From: Vibrio sp. S9_S30
GTDB taxonomy: Bacteria; Pseudomonadota; Gammaproteobacteria; Enterobacterales; Vibrionaceae
Assembly (NCBI RefSeq): GCF_014694455.1
Contig: NZ_JAAUWT010000008.1
Span: 178,730 to 242,729 of the forward strand
DNA: 64,000 nucleotides
Direction: 5' to 3'
Shown piece by piece: positions 16,090 through 26,022 of this stretch. Under the pieces are notes generated by a model. That model saw only the letters and a program-made list of their open reading frames with translations. It had not been told where the DNA came from and made no database searches. The translations under genes and the position numbers were made by a program. How positions within the stretch are numbered: position 1 is the first letter of the stretch; each line of letters opens with the position of its first letter.

Positions 16090-19000
16090 CTACACAGTTT
16101 CAGCTTCGATAACGCGACCTTTAATGGCTTCGAGCGACTGGTCGCCTTTTGCGGACTTTGCAAACTCGGCAAACAGAGCGCTTACCGTGTCAGACAGAAG
16201 TGCAACCTGCGCTGGACTGTAGTTATTTGACATGTAACTCATCATTACACGCAGGACTTGTTCACCGTTAACCATCTCTTCTAACACTTCAAATTGCAGC
16301 CCTAAACCAGATTCACTTTTATCCGGGTCAACTTGCTGGAAATCCAGTCGATCGCCATTTGGCAGCTCAAGCGCACCATTAAACTTGTTCTTAGCATGAA
16401 GCTGAATGAACACTTCAAACATGTGGCCATCAACATCCGGTTCACCTTCAACAAGCCCCTCTTCGATGAGGTCGATCGGAATGTCTGTGTAGGACATCGA
16501 CTCATTGATGTTGTGTTTCACTTGGGCGATCAATTCCGCGACCGTCTTAACGCCAGCAAACTTAACCAAATGAACCACAATCGTGGTGAAATACCCAATA
16601 GTATCAAAGTACTCTGCGTCCAGTCGCCCAGCCGATGGCGTGCCTATAATGAGTTTTTCTGGGGCACCTAAAAAGTGCAACGACGTCGCAATTGACGCAT
16701 AGACAACGTTAAATAACGACGCACTTTGAGATTTAGCAAGCGCATACAGCCCTTCCCTTACCTCTTTCTCAATTTGGATTTCCACCCACCCGCCTTCTCC
16801 AGAAGACGTTTCATCTTTATTACTCAGAGGATGATCCTTCGGGAAAATAGGCGTCGCCCAAGGCACACCTCTCAGGTTGTTTAGCCAGTAATCCAAATGC
16901 GCCTGGTTAACACCTGAGGCTCTCTGTTGGCGAGCAAACTCATGGAATGGCAGCGGTTCGCTTCTCCAAACTGGGGACTTACCTTGCAATCGCTGTTTGT
17001 AGGCGTGTACCAGCTCATCCATCATCAAATTTACCGACCATTCGTCTAGAACAATATGGTGGAATAAGATGGACAGAAATTGCAAACCGGACGCTTTGCA
17101 ACGAATAAAGCGCATTCTGAGAGGCAATTCATTCTCTAAATCGAAGGCATAACTCGCCTCTTGTTTGAGAAGCTCGTCTCTGTCTTCACTCTCACATTCG
17201 TCTGACGTCCAGAACCACTTGTAATTGTCGATGTCTTTAGCGTCAACCACTGTCTGAATGGGGTTGCCATTGTTATGAAAAAACTGAGTTCTTAACCCTG
17301 TGTGGCGAATAAGAATGTCTCGGTATGCTTCTCCGAATACCACTTCATCGACTTCGTCAAGGAAACGCAGTGCGAATGGTAAGTTGAAAATACTGTCTAA
17401 ACCAAATTTGGAGTACTTGGTGATCGCTTTCCAAAGCGAATTTTGAGCAAACGACAGTGGTGCGCTCGAAGCACCCACCTCTGAACTAGCCCCCTGACTT
17501 TCCTCTTGCGCTGAGGCACGAGACACGGCATGTTCAGCCAATGATTGCGCTGTTGGGTAACTGAACAGGTCGTTAATATTGATCTCTAGATTATACTGTG
17601 TCAGTAAGCGACCAATGACCCGAGTTGCGATCAACGAATGCCCACCAAAATCGAAGAAATCATCTGTCGCTGTCATTGAATCAGCAGCCAACGCTTCTTT
17701 AAATTCAGCCAAAATGAGCTCGACATTGGATCTTTTCGTCGGGTCAGCGTGTGCTGCCGTTGTCTCTATCGAATCAATGTCATCGTTACCTTTGGCGAGT
17801 GTCGCTAACTCTTCCGCAGTCGGGTTGCTGAACAAATCGTTAATATGCACTTCGATTCCATGATTCGTCAGCAGGCGACCAATCACTCTGGTCGCAATCA
17901 GCGAGTGCCCGCCAAAGTCAAAAAAGTCATCGTTTTTGGTCATGTCATCCGAAGCCAGTGCCTCGCGGAACTCGGCTAGAATCACATCAGAAATGGAACG
18001 AGTTGGCGTATTGACTGGCTTCATCGCGTCTTTTGAGGCCGTGCTCTGCACCTGTGCGACGGGCTTAGCCACTCCTTCGCCATCAATGTAGGCAATAAAT
18101 TGCTCGAACAAATACGCACCGATGTGAGGAGAAACGGACGCACCAGTAACAAGCTCAAAACCAAGTTCACCTTGTTGATCAACACCCACACCCAAAGAAA
18201 TTTCAAATTTAGGGTGAAGCGGAGCAACAGGCAGCTTTTTCGCTTCGACGTCGTCCATCGAAATGTACTCTGCGGGATCAACAAGCCACGTCACCAAAGC
18301 AGCAGATTCAGTGAATGCCTCATAGCTAGTACTGGATTGATGCTCCAAATTTAGGTGCGCCACCACTTCCGAAATCGCATCACTAAGACTGACGTTCCTG
18401 TCACCTAATGTCAGGTGAGTCAAACCAGACTCAATCATGGATCCATTGATCTCATGATCTTTTTGGTTAATGTCTGCGGGAACAAACACATCCAAATTGT
18501 CTAAACCATTCGATTCCGAGATATAACGGGCAAAAAGCACCGCTGTTGCAGCAAGGATTTCTACCTCACTCATCGTTCTACCGAATTGCTTCTCGTAACG
18601 GTTTCTTTGGATCGACGTTGAATATTTTCTTGCCACTGCTGCTTGCAGATAAGACGACACATCCGCACTAACCCCCGTTTGCACCAGATCAATGCCTTGC
18701 GTGGATCGTTTAATCCATGGCAAGCGGGATTCAGAAAGATCGTGTAATTTTGATAAAGGAGTAAAACCCACTCGGCGAGGAGTCTGGCTTAGGTTCTGTA
18801 TTGCCGATAGACCATGGTTGTATAGGGCACTCAGCACGTCGAACATTTCTTTCCAAGAGATTTCTCCGTTCAGTATTTGGTGTGAAATCACGCCCAATAC
18901 AACGTCACTTTCTTCACAGATATACACGGTGAATTGGATTGGTGACTGAGTTTCCAGCGCTATTGGGGTAGATTGCTGGCTTTGAAGATGAAAAATCGCC

Positions 19001-19305
19001 TCTTGAACGGAGTCAACCGCTTCGATATTGATGGATTGCGAAGCAGCGTTACCTTCCAATTTCAGTAGTCCAGCGTCTTCATCAAATTGATAGCAAACAT
19101 TAAGGGATGGTACAAACTGGGGAAGTTTACTTAATGAAGAAACCAACCTACCTATATTGGTTTTTCCGATGAGATGGTAAGCCGCAGAGTATTGACTTGT
19201 TCCATCTTCGTTGTGTTGATGGTGCATCCAAACTCGTTCTTCAAATTCCGTTACTGAGTTGCCACGCCCACTCTTTTCCTGCAAGTGGTGCTTGTTATTT
19301 GTCAT
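16090..19305 (-). CDS. NRPS with domain order C*-PCP-PCP-C (C-terminal half of a VibF-like synthetase)
   Basis: A 1071-residue synthetase. A condensation-like domain (about 20-410) has a defective active site, SHQILNG near residue 141, in place of HHxxxDG. Two very similar carrier domains follow, each with DDFFDFGGHSLIATR (serine near residues 461 and 555). The last domain (about 610-1040) is a condensation domain with an intact FHHIVLDEW near residue 751. VibF of vibriobactin synthesis has Cy-Cy-A-C-PCP-C with an inactive first C domain, so this protein matches the second half of VibF with a doubled carrier. The final C domain would transfer the aryl-oxazoline to a polyamine amine. There is no thioesterase. 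Ribosome site taggag precedes the ATG. Fur box about 160 bp upstream. Confidence 0.9.
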   Translation of the reverse strand: MTNNKHHLQEKSGRGNSVTEFEERVWMHHQHNEDGTSQYSAAYHLIGKTNIGRLVSSLSKLPQFVPSLNVCYQFDEDAGLLKLEGNAASQSINIEAVDSVQEAIFHLQSQQSTPIALETQSPIQFTVYICEESDVVLGVISHQILNGEISWKEMFDVLSALYNHGLSAIQNLSQTPRRVGFTPLSKLHDLSESRLPWIKRSTQGIDLVQTGVSADVSSYLQAAVARKYSTSIQRNRYEKQFGRTMSEVEILAATAVLFARYISESNGLDNLDVFVPADINQKDHEINGSMIESGLTHLTLGDRNVSLSDAISEVVAHLNLEHQSSTSYEAFTESAALVTWLVDPAEYISMDDVEAKKLPVAPLHPKFEISLGVGVDQQGELGFELVTGASVSPHIGAYLFEQFIAYIDGEGVAKPVAQVQSTASKDAMKPVNTPTRSISDVILAEFREALASDDMTKNDDFFDFGGHSLIATRVIGRLLTNHGIEVHINDLFSNPTAEELATLAKGNDDIDSIETTAAHADPTKRSNVELILAEFKEALAADSMTATDDFFDFGGHSLIATRVIGRLLTQYNLEININDLFSYPTAQSLAEHAVSRASAQEESQGASSEVGASSAPLSFAQNSLWKAITKYSKFGLDSIFNLPFALRFLDEVDEVVFGEAYRDILIRHTGLRTQFFHNNGNPIQTVVDAKDIDNYKWFWTSDECESEDRDELLKQEASYAFDLENELPLRMRFIRCKASGLQFLSILFHHIVLDEWSVNLMMDELVHAYKQRLQGKSPVWRSEPLPFHEFARQQRASGVNQAHLDYWLNNLRGVPWATPIFPKDHPLSNKDETSSGEGGWVEIQIEKEVREGLYALAKSQSASLFNVVYASIATSLHFLGAPEKLIIGTPSAGRLDAEYFDTIGYFTTIVVHLVKFAGVKTVAELIAQVKHNINESMSYTDIPIDLIEEGLVEGEPDVDGHMFEVFIQLHAKNKFNGALELPNGDRLDFQQVDPDKSESGLGLQFEVLEEMVNGEQVLRVMMSYMSNNYSPAQVALLSDTVSALFAEFAKSAKGDQSLEAIKGRVIEAETV

Positions 19306-19721
19306 GTTCCATTCTCCTACTCTGAGATAAGCCCAGAGTTGTCCTTTAAGGGAGCCAAAGCCACATAGTTACAGGCAAAAATACTGCTCGATGAGGCCTT
19401 AAATTCTTGAGGTCACTTGGGTATATATAAATCAGTGGGTTACTTTATTCCCAATAAAACTTAATGTAAAGCATTCTCATTTGTGTTAACTGCAATATGA
19501 TTGCTAGCACCGAGCATCAAAACTGACGAGACCGAGCAAGTAAAAAATCCGTGAGAGACCACTTACACTACTCGTCATCCGTCCTATAGATACACTGGCT
19601 TGAAATGGTAGCCACTGGATCAATCTATCCGCCGCTAAGGCCCGTAATGCCCCCATAAGCGCTGAGGAAAACAAACGCACTGATACACTGATGATGTGCA
19701 GCGTATGTCGCTCGGTGCACG
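19306..19721. other. Region between the two NRPS genes
   Basis: 416 bp without a gene. It carries the Fur box and promoter of the downstream NRPS, so the two halves of the synthetase are separate transcription units and not a recent frameshift. Confidence 0.6.
19463..19482. promoter_or_regulatory. Fur box before the C-PCP-PCP-C NRPS
   Basis: aatgtaaagcattctcattt, a Fur-type iron box. Exactly the same 20 bases occur at 37019-37038 upstream of the TonB receptor. Confidence 0.75.
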
Positions 19722-22700
19722 TTAGCTCGATATGACCTCGTGCACCTCTTTCGCGTTTCTACACTTAATTAAACTTCGCGCGAACACTTTACGTCCGTAT
19801 GCTTGGCTAAGTTGAGTCGACACACCCTTTAGATGAGAAGGCTTTAGCCCGAGCGCTAGGAACGCGCTGTTTTCGTCAAAACCTTCCATTCGCTTCCCTA
19901 TTGCGTGTTCATACGCTTCAATGATCTTCACAAAATCTGGCCAAGCCGCAGCAACGAATTGGCTACTCTTGTTAGACGAACTCTTGTTAGCCGAGCTCTT
20001 GTTAGCCGAGCTCTTGTTAGACGAGCTTTGGATAGCCGAAAACGAACTTACTACTGATTGCTGATTTAAGTCTGCTTGCCCCATCGAACGAACCAGTTGC
20101 TCCCTTGCCTGATTACGATCGAACTTTCCGTTTCGCGAAAGTGGAAGCTTGTCCAATTCCAGTAGCTGGGAAGGAACATGAGAGTTTGGTAAGCACTGCT
20201 GGGCAAAATCACGGATATCAACCGCGCTAGCCAATTGACCTTCGGCAACGGTATAAATCGCGCCCAACGCAATGTCGCCGTTACGCTCCGTGTAATCAAC
20301 GATCAAAACTTGCTCAATCACAGGGCATCGATTGAGTTCTTTCTCAACGTCTGGAAGCGAGACACGCACCCCCCTCACCTTAACGTATCCATTGACGCGC
20401 CCAGCAAAGATGATGTTTCCATCCTCACGGTAATACCCTAGATCCCCTGTTCTAAATGCTCTGGCTTCGTTGCCTTTATCATCCACAATCGTCACAAAGT
20501 CCGTTTGTTTCAGCTCACCGTCTTCGAGGTATCCGGAAGCAAGGTTCACCCCAACGGTCATGATTCGACCAACAACGCCTTGTGGAACATGCTTCCTTAA
20601 TCCATCCATAATGAAGTACTGGTTTGCTGGGAATGGTCTACCGTATGGAATGACCGTGATGTCCTCGTCTGTCACGAAGTGCCATACACTCCAGATGGTG
20701 GTTTCCGTTGGTCCGCCAATGGATACCATGCGGATATCTTGTTCCAGTGCTCGAAGTTCTTGGATAGTTTTAGGCTTAACGTAATCGCCACCTTGGCAAA
20801 CTAAACGCAGAGATTTCAGCTTCTCGCCCTGCATACAAGATAAGAGCATTTCCATAAGGGCAGGCACCGATTGCCAAATGGTAATACCATGTTGCTCTAC
20901 CAATTGGTTCCACCTGATCGCGTCTTTTTCTTCTCCCGCAGCAGGCAATACAAGGGTTGCTCCCGTCATGAATGACGCGTAAATATCGAACACAGAAAGA
21001 TCGTGATGGAAAGGCGTCACACACATCAAAACGTCGTCAGATGTTATTTCCCACGCCTTGCAAGTTTCCCCCATCACATTGGAAGTCGCTCTGCTGTTCA
21101 CCACCACGCATTTGGGCTTCCCTGTCGTTCCAGAGGTATACAAATAGTAGGAGCCGTGTTCACTTTTACTCAGCGCCTCTAGCTCGTCGTTAGAAAGCAA
21201 AGCGTAGGTTTCACCCACGGGCTGTAAAAGCGACTCATAAGTCACGGAATGTGCTCGATCGGATGGTTGACCAATCACCACCAAGTTGGCGTTACAGTTA
21301 CTTAATAGATAGTCCAACCGCTCTTCTGGTGAAGAAGCATCAATCGGCACCCAAATGATTCCGGACAGCGAACACGCAATGGTCATGACGAGGTGTTCAG
21401 GGCTCTTTGGCAAACAGATCGCCAATACATCGCCTTGTTTCAAACCAAGGTGCGCAATATGCTGCATCACTTTATGGACATCTTCCCCAAAGGCTTTGTA
21501 GCTTATCTGCTCGTCGCCACAAATCACCGCGATGTTATTCGACGCGTCCTCACCCAAGTTTTTGGCAATTTTGGCTAAAAACTTCGAGCATTCAAACTCC
21601 GACTCGTCGCCGTTCAACTTATAGTGATCTAGGTTAACGACTTTGTGGGAAGGAATATCGAAGTTGTTGGTCTCACACAACGATTGCACATGGCGCTCTA
21701 TTGACGCGAGTATCGAAACAACAACCTGTTTGTCCAACGCATCCACAGCGTAGTCGAAACTCAAAATCAGGTTTTTACTTTCATCGAAGTTAAGGCGAAT
21801 ATCGAGGGCAACTTGAGGGGTTTGAGTCACACCGGAAAAGAACACTAAATCGTCTTCCTCCGACAAGGTCTCCCACGCCAGCCCATTGGTCACCACTACA
21901 GGTAAAGCCAGTGCTGTCGAACGGGTACTCATGAGTTGACGATTAATATCAACCCCAGAGAAATCCAGATGGTCGAGTGCTTCAAGCATGTCGCTCTGCA
22001 TGCCTTGAGCACGCTCTAATAAGGTGCCTTCATTTTTGCGGTATTCCAAAATAACAAACGTAGAGTCGTTACCCAATGGACGATCATTTTGCGGGATAGC
22101 GACTGGAAAACCGACCCTCATCTCTTGCTCGGTCGTCCAATAAGACATCCCTTCCAAGATTAGGGCTGAAAGGGCTGAGTTTAAGAACAAGCTGTTCGCG
22201 GCACTCGCCATCGTCAACTGAGCGACCACCGACTTCTCGATGACGATGCTTTCTCGCTGGTAACGCGAGGCTTTAATGTTTTCTATGCGTTGCTTCCAAG
22301 GAAGTGAAGGCGGCGCGCATTCGGGACTCAGTTTGTTCTCCCAATAGGATTCATCTGCAAGCTTTTTAGCGTTGTCTTTTTCACTCTCTTGGTATGAGAG
22401 AGGTCCATGATTCGTGCTGCTGTCTTGCAATTGGTCACTGTTCTTTTTCAGTAACTCAGAAAGAATCAGAGAGTGTGTTCTTCCATCAACGATTAACGCA
22501 TCGAAACTCGTGAATACAACCGTTTGATACGCTAAATCAGATTCTGGCAATTGGATAACCGTTACCGACCAAGGCGATCTTGAGAGATCGTGCATTGCAT
22601 GATCACTTGCCATGCGAATGGCTTCTACTTTTTCCAGTGATTGCTCGATGGAAAGGCGTCGAAAATCGTGAGAGTGGAAGTTAAGCACAACCTTAGGGGA

Positions 22701-24314
22701 AACATGTTGGAGCAATTTAAGCTCATCGATGTGTGTGCGAAGTGCGTCGTATTTTTTCACTAACGCTTCCAAGCGGGATCCCACAACGCTTGAGTCGATC
22801 TTGCCTCGGTATTCCCTGAATTCATGCATCGCCGTGCCGCCCATTGGAATCTGAGTAGAGCGACCGAGTAGGTAGGACTTTTGAAGTTCAGTCAACGGCT
22901 TAGCTGACGCACCTTCCAGTGGTAATGAAGGACAATCAAAGCCTAGATTTGTCAACGTCTGTTCCAATGAGAGATGGATGCTCTCTGGATTGGCTGCTAA
23001 CGATCGTACGATGGCGATAAACTTATCGAAGAGTGTTTGAACAAAACCTTCTGGGAAGACATCCATCCGCACATCCCAGTTCACGAAGATTCCATCGTAT
23101 GCAGGGGCAATTTGGGCATCCAACGTCACCTGAGCACCTTGAGAAATCACCCAATTCATCTTACCAAACGCCTTGGTGACAGCGTCCGTGAACAGGTTAT
23201 CTCCATCAACATCCAGACCCGAAGTAAATACCACTGGCGACGCTTGCACCGTGCCGTGATGACGAGAGAGATCACGCATCAGCGCAACACCGGAATAGTG
23301 CTCATGACTCAGTAACTGGTTAAGCTGATTGGCTGTGCGACGACAATGGTTAAGCGTAGATTCTTGCGCTTTCAAACTGGCGCTGTAAATCAGCAAATTG
23401 GAGAAATCACCAATGATGGCGTCGACATCCTCGGTATAAAACCCTCGATGGAACGTGGGCACATTCAATCGGAAATCCGGCGCGTTACAAGAACTCCCCA
23501 CCGCTTGCGAGAAGAGGGTTAAAAAGAGCTGAGTCTTCGTTAAATGATGCTTTTTCGCCAAATGTTCAATGGAGGCTCTCTCATCGTGTGAGAACAAATG
23601 GGTAAATCGCTGACTGTGCCCCTGTTGACGATCAATACTCTCGCTAATGTATGGGAATGCAGGCGCATCTGCGACACTTGCCAGTCGTGCTTGCCACCAT
23701 GCTTTGTCGTCTTTTCTTTTCGAGATAAGATACTTATCCGCGGCTTGTTTCTCTAAATAGTCGAAGAAAGACACACGTTCTGGCACGTCGTTTCCACACA
23801 GTCTGTTTGTGTGAGGTCTGTCTGTGTGAGGTTCGTGTGCGTTAAGCTCGTTTGTATAAAATTTCGCAAGTTCTTCCATTAAAATTCGAAAACTCTGCGC
23901 ATCAACAGCAATCATATCCACGTCGATATGAAGGCGGCATTGACCATTTGAATGAAACGTGGCACTAATTTCTACACATTGACCGTTCTCTAAGTCGAGC
24001 ATTTGATCTGTCATAGAAGTGCGCTTATCCAATAAAAAAGATTCCGCTTCTTCTGGCGTTAAGTGCTCAATATCGTCGACGACTAGCCTATGAATGGGAG
24101 ACAAACGAGAAATCACCTGTTGTCTGTCGGGGGTGATTTTCATCCTGAGCATGGGATGAGTAGCGTAAAGTTTGGTGACCGCGAGTGCCAATTGTTCTTG
24201 ATGGATGGCTTCCCCATCAAATTCAGCATAAATATGAGCCGCTACGCCTCCCATCGATTGACCAGATTGTCTACCCACTAGATAAGCCGCTTGGATCGTC
24301 GTCAGTTCTTTCAT
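19722..24314 (-). CDS. NRPS with domain order Cy-Cy-A and a carrier-like tail (N-terminal half of a VibF-like synthetase)
   Basis: A 1530-residue synthetase. Two heterocyclization domains carry the DxxxxD motif: DMIAVDAQS near residue 135 and DALIVDGRT near residue 605. The adenylation domain (about 905-1400) has LYTSGTTGKPK near 1063, SIGGPTETTIW, RTGDLGYY and the A10 lysine in LPLSRNGKFDR near 1397. The FHHDLSVFDIY stretch is typical of A domains for Cys, Ser or Thr paired with Cy domains; threonine is inferred from the vibriobactin family. A low-complexity linker of SSNKS/SANKS repeats leads to a tail of about 70 residues that looks like a carrier domain, but the active-site region LGLKPSHL has one residue too many. 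The start is ATG 24314; a GTG at 24326 is possible. Confidence 0.9.
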   Translation of the reverse strand: MKELTTIQAAYLVGRQSGQSMGGVAAHIYAEFDGEAIHQEQLALAVTKLYATHPMLRMKITPDRQQVISRLSPIHRLVVDDIEHLTPEEAESFLLDKRTSMTDQMLDLENGQCVEISATFHSNGQCRLHIDVDMIAVDAQSFRILMEELAKFYTNELNAHEPHTDRPHTNRLCGNDVPERVSFFDYLEKQAADKYLISKRKDDKAWWQARLASVADAPAFPYISESIDRQQGHSQRFTHLFSHDERASIEHLAKKHHLTKTQLFLTLFSQAVGSSCNAPDFRLNVPTFHRGFYTEDVDAIIGDFSNLLIYSASLKAQESTLNHCRRTANQLNQLLSHEHYSGVALMRDLSRHHGTVQASPVVFTSGLDVDGDNLFTDAVTKAFGKMNWVISQGAQVTLDAQIAPAYDGIFVNWDVRMDVFPEGFVQTLFDKFIAIVRSLAANPESIHLSLEQTLTNLGFDCPSLPLEGASAKPLTELQKSYLLGRSTQIPMGGTAMHEFREYRGKIDSSVVGSRLEALVKKYDALRTHIDELKLLQHVSPKVVLNFHSHDFRRLSIEQSLEKVEAIRMASDHAMHDLSRSPWSVTVIQLPESDLAYQTVVFTSFDALIVDGRTHSLILSELLKKNSDQLQDSSTNHGPLSYQESEKDNAKKLADESYWENKLSPECAPPSLPWKQRIENIKASRYQRESIVIEKSVVAQLTMASAANSLFLNSALSALILEGMSYWTTEQEMRVGFPVAIPQNDRPLGNDSTFVILEYRKNEGTLLERAQGMQSDMLEALDHLDFSGVDINRQLMSTRSTALALPVVVTNGLAWETLSEEDDLVFFSGVTQTPQVALDIRLNFDESKNLILSFDYAVDALDKQVVVSILASIERHVQSLCETNNFDIPSHKVVNLDHYKLNGDESEFECSKFLAKIAKNLGEDASNNIAVICGDEQISYKAFGEDVHKVMQHIAHLGLKQGDVLAICLPKSPEHLVMTIACSLSGIIWVPIDASSPEERLDYLLSNCNANLVVIGQPSDRAHSVTYESLLQPVGETYALLSNDELEALSKSEHGSYYLYTSGTTGKPKCVVVNSRATSNVMGETCKAWEITSDDVLMCVTPFHHDLSVFDIYASFMTGATLVLPAAGEEKDAIRWNQLVEQHGITIWQSVPALMEMLLSCMQGEKLKSLRLVCQGGDYVKPKTIQELRALEQDIRMVSIGGPTETTIWSVWHFVTDEDITVIPYGRPFPANQYFIMDGLRKHVPQGVVGRIMTVGVNLASGYLEDGELKQTDFVTIVDDKGNEARAFRTGDLGYYREDGNIIFAGRVNGYVKVRGVRVSLPDVEKELNRCPVIEQVLIVDYTERNGDIALGAIYTVAEGQLASAVDIRDFAQQCLPNSHVPSQLLELDKLPLSRNGKFDRNQAREQLVRSMGQADLNQQSVVSSFSAIQSSSNKSSANKSSANKSSSNKSSQFVAAAWPDFVKIIEAYEHAIGKRMEGFDENSAFLALGLKPSHLKGVSTQLSQAYGRKVFARSLIKCRNAKEVHEVISS
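19966..20040. repeat. In-frame 15-bp tandem repeat in the NRPS linker
   Basis: Five 15-bp units (19966, 19981, 19996, 20011, 20026) of the form ctcttgttagccgag encode the pentapeptide S(S/A)NKS between the A domain and the carrier-like tail. A smaller 15-bp duplication in the same gene, near 23805-23835, encodes PHTDRPHTNR. Confidence 0.95.
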
Positions 24315-24786
24315 TTCTATTTCCACGCTCTCTTAGTCCATTAAAATATGCCTAAAGGCAAAATGAATACTGTAATACACGAGGTGAGTGATAAACTCAA
24401 ATAATAATTATTATCATTTCTGTTGTGGGGGAAAATTGCCCCTCGACAAAGAGTAATGAGTCTTTGATTTATTGCCATATCATTGATTTTCTTAGCGCGT
24501 AGGTAGGATCACACTGAAGTAACCTCAGCTTTAACTTTGGATAATGCGTTTGGGCACAAAACAACATCACGTATCGAATAGACTAGAGTAGAAACTGCAT
24601 TTCTCCCTTTTTGTTATCCGAAACTGAAGTTAAATAATAGGCTTGACATTATACTGCTGATATCTTAATAATCACGCCAAAAGTGATAATGATTATCATT
24701 TATTTAGTTCATTCCAGCTAACTCGCTGGCTGGACTCAACGTCGTTAAACGTAAAGCATCAAGGAACACTTCTTGTAGGAGGAAGG
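24315..24786. promoter_or_regulatory. Divergent Fur-controlled promoters (NRPS and DAHP synthase)
   Basis: Holds two Fur boxes. One at 24400-24418 (aataataattattatcatt) faces the NRPS. The other at 24681-24702 contains gataatgattatcatt and faces the DAHP synthase gene. A ttgaca at 24643-24648 could be the -35 of the DAHP synthase promoter. Confidence 0.85.
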
Positions 24787-25857
24787 ATGCACGAGCTACA
24801 AAAACTGATTAACTCGACCCCTATCGGTTCGCTGCCACGTATACCCGATGTGGTCAACGACATCGCATTGGATTCAGAGAGTGAGCGGTTTATCAGTGAG
24901 AAGAGAGAGGAGATCTCGCAAATCTTAAACGGGGAAGATAATCGGTTATTGGTTATCATTGGTCCTTGTTCAATCCATGATCCAGAAGCGGGGTTAGAAT
25001 ATGCCCGAAAATTGGCGGATATTCAGGTCAAATATCGCAACCAGCTTCTGATCGTAATGCGCACCTATTTTGAAAAACCTCGAACTCGTGTTGGCTGGAA
25101 AGGGCTGATTGTGGATCCTGATTTGGATAACAGCCATAACATGAAAAAAGGGCTGTTTGTTGCAAGACAATTCCTAAAAGACGTCATTGATTTAAAACTG
25201 GCTACTGCAACCGAATTTTTAGACACCACCGTTTACCCGTACATTTCTGATCTAATTTGTTGGGGTGCAATTGGTGCCAGAACCACCGAATCTCAAACCC
25301 ATAGACAGATGGCTTCGGCACTTCCTTGCCCTATCGGGTTTAAAAATGGCACAGATGGCAATATCAACATCGCGATTGATGCTATTCATGCGGCTAAATC
25401 GTCGCACCTGATTTGCATTTCAGGTTTCGGCGAAACTCCTATCGCTGCCATGACCCAAGGTAACCCCGCTGGGCACCTTATTCTACGAGGTGGTAAAACG
25501 CCAAACTATGCCAATGAACACGTGTGTAAAGTAACGAAACAACTTGAGTCGAGCGGTTTAAGTCCAAACTTAATTATTGATTGCAGCCATGGAAATAGCC
25601 TAAAGGTCGCTCAAAACCAGCTCCATGTTGCACGAGATATTGCAGAGCAAATCATTGAAGGCGAGCAATACATTGCTGGGGTGATGTCTGAGAGCTTCCT
25701 AGTCGGTGGGGCACAGAATATTCGTCATTTTCCACTGACCAAAGGACAATCCATCACTGACGAATGCCTGAGTTGGGAAGATACGGTTGATATTCTCGAT
25801 ATTTTTGCAAATGCAAAAACAGAAGCCGAGCGTAAACAGTTTTCTACGGTCGCCTAG
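24787..25857 (+). CDS. 3-deoxy-7-phosphoheptulonate (DAHP) synthase, class I
   Basis: A 356-residue AroF/G/H-type enzyme that joins phosphoenolpyruvate and erythrose-4-phosphate in the first step of the shikimate path. Marks are VIIGPCSIHDPEAGLEYA near residue 57, the RTYFEKPRTRVGWKGLI block near residue 93, and FLDTTVYPYISDLICWGAIG near residue 145. A Fur box sits just before the gene, so this copy is probably an iron-regulated supply of chorismate for the siderophore. Vanchrobactin loci also carry a dedicated DAHP synthase. Its product feeds EntC, EntB, EntA and the PchB homologue here. Confidence 0.93.
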   Translation: MHELQKLINSTPIGSLPRIPDVVNDIALDSESERFISEKREEISQILNGEDNRLLVIIGPCSIHDPEAGLEYARKLADIQVKYRNQLLIVMRTYFEKPRTRVGWKGLIVDPDLDNSHNMKKGLFVARQFLKDVIDLKLATATEFLDTTVYPYISDLICWGAIGARTTESQTHRQMASALPCPIGFKNGTDGNINIAIDAIHAAKSSHLICISGFGETPIAAMTQGNPAGHLILRGGKTPNYANEHVCKVTKQLESSGLSPNLIIDCSHGNSLKVAQNQLHVARDIAEQIIEGEQYIAGVMSESFLVGGAQNIRHFPLTKGQSITDECLSWEDTVDILDIFANAKTEAERKQFSTVA

Positions 25858-25884
25858 CCCAATATAAGCCATCGATGACCATGG

Positions 25885-25929
25885 CAAAACGGGCATCAAC
25901 AAAACGGGTATCAACATTGGCGCATCAAG
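25885..25929. repeat. 15-bp tandem repeat after the DAHP synthase gene
   Basis: Three units: caaaacgggcatcaa (25885-25899), caaaacgggtatcaa (25900-25914) and a diverged copy at 25915-25929. Starts 28 bp after the stop codon. Confidence 0.75.
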
Positions 25930-25959
25930 CGCCATTTTCTTTTCTGAACCTTACCTGAG

Positions 25960-26022
25960 CGTGATATAAGCTTGCCGGATCGTGATATAAGCTTGCCTGA
26001 TCACGGTATAAATTAGTGGTCA
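25960..26022. repeat. 21-bp tandem repeat at the 3' end of the entA homologue
   Basis: Units cgtgatataagcttgccggat (one extra base beyond 20: 25960-25980) and 25981-26001 differ at one position. A third diverged copy (26002-26022) overlaps the stop codon (26013-26015) of the minus-strand gene. Confidence 0.75.
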
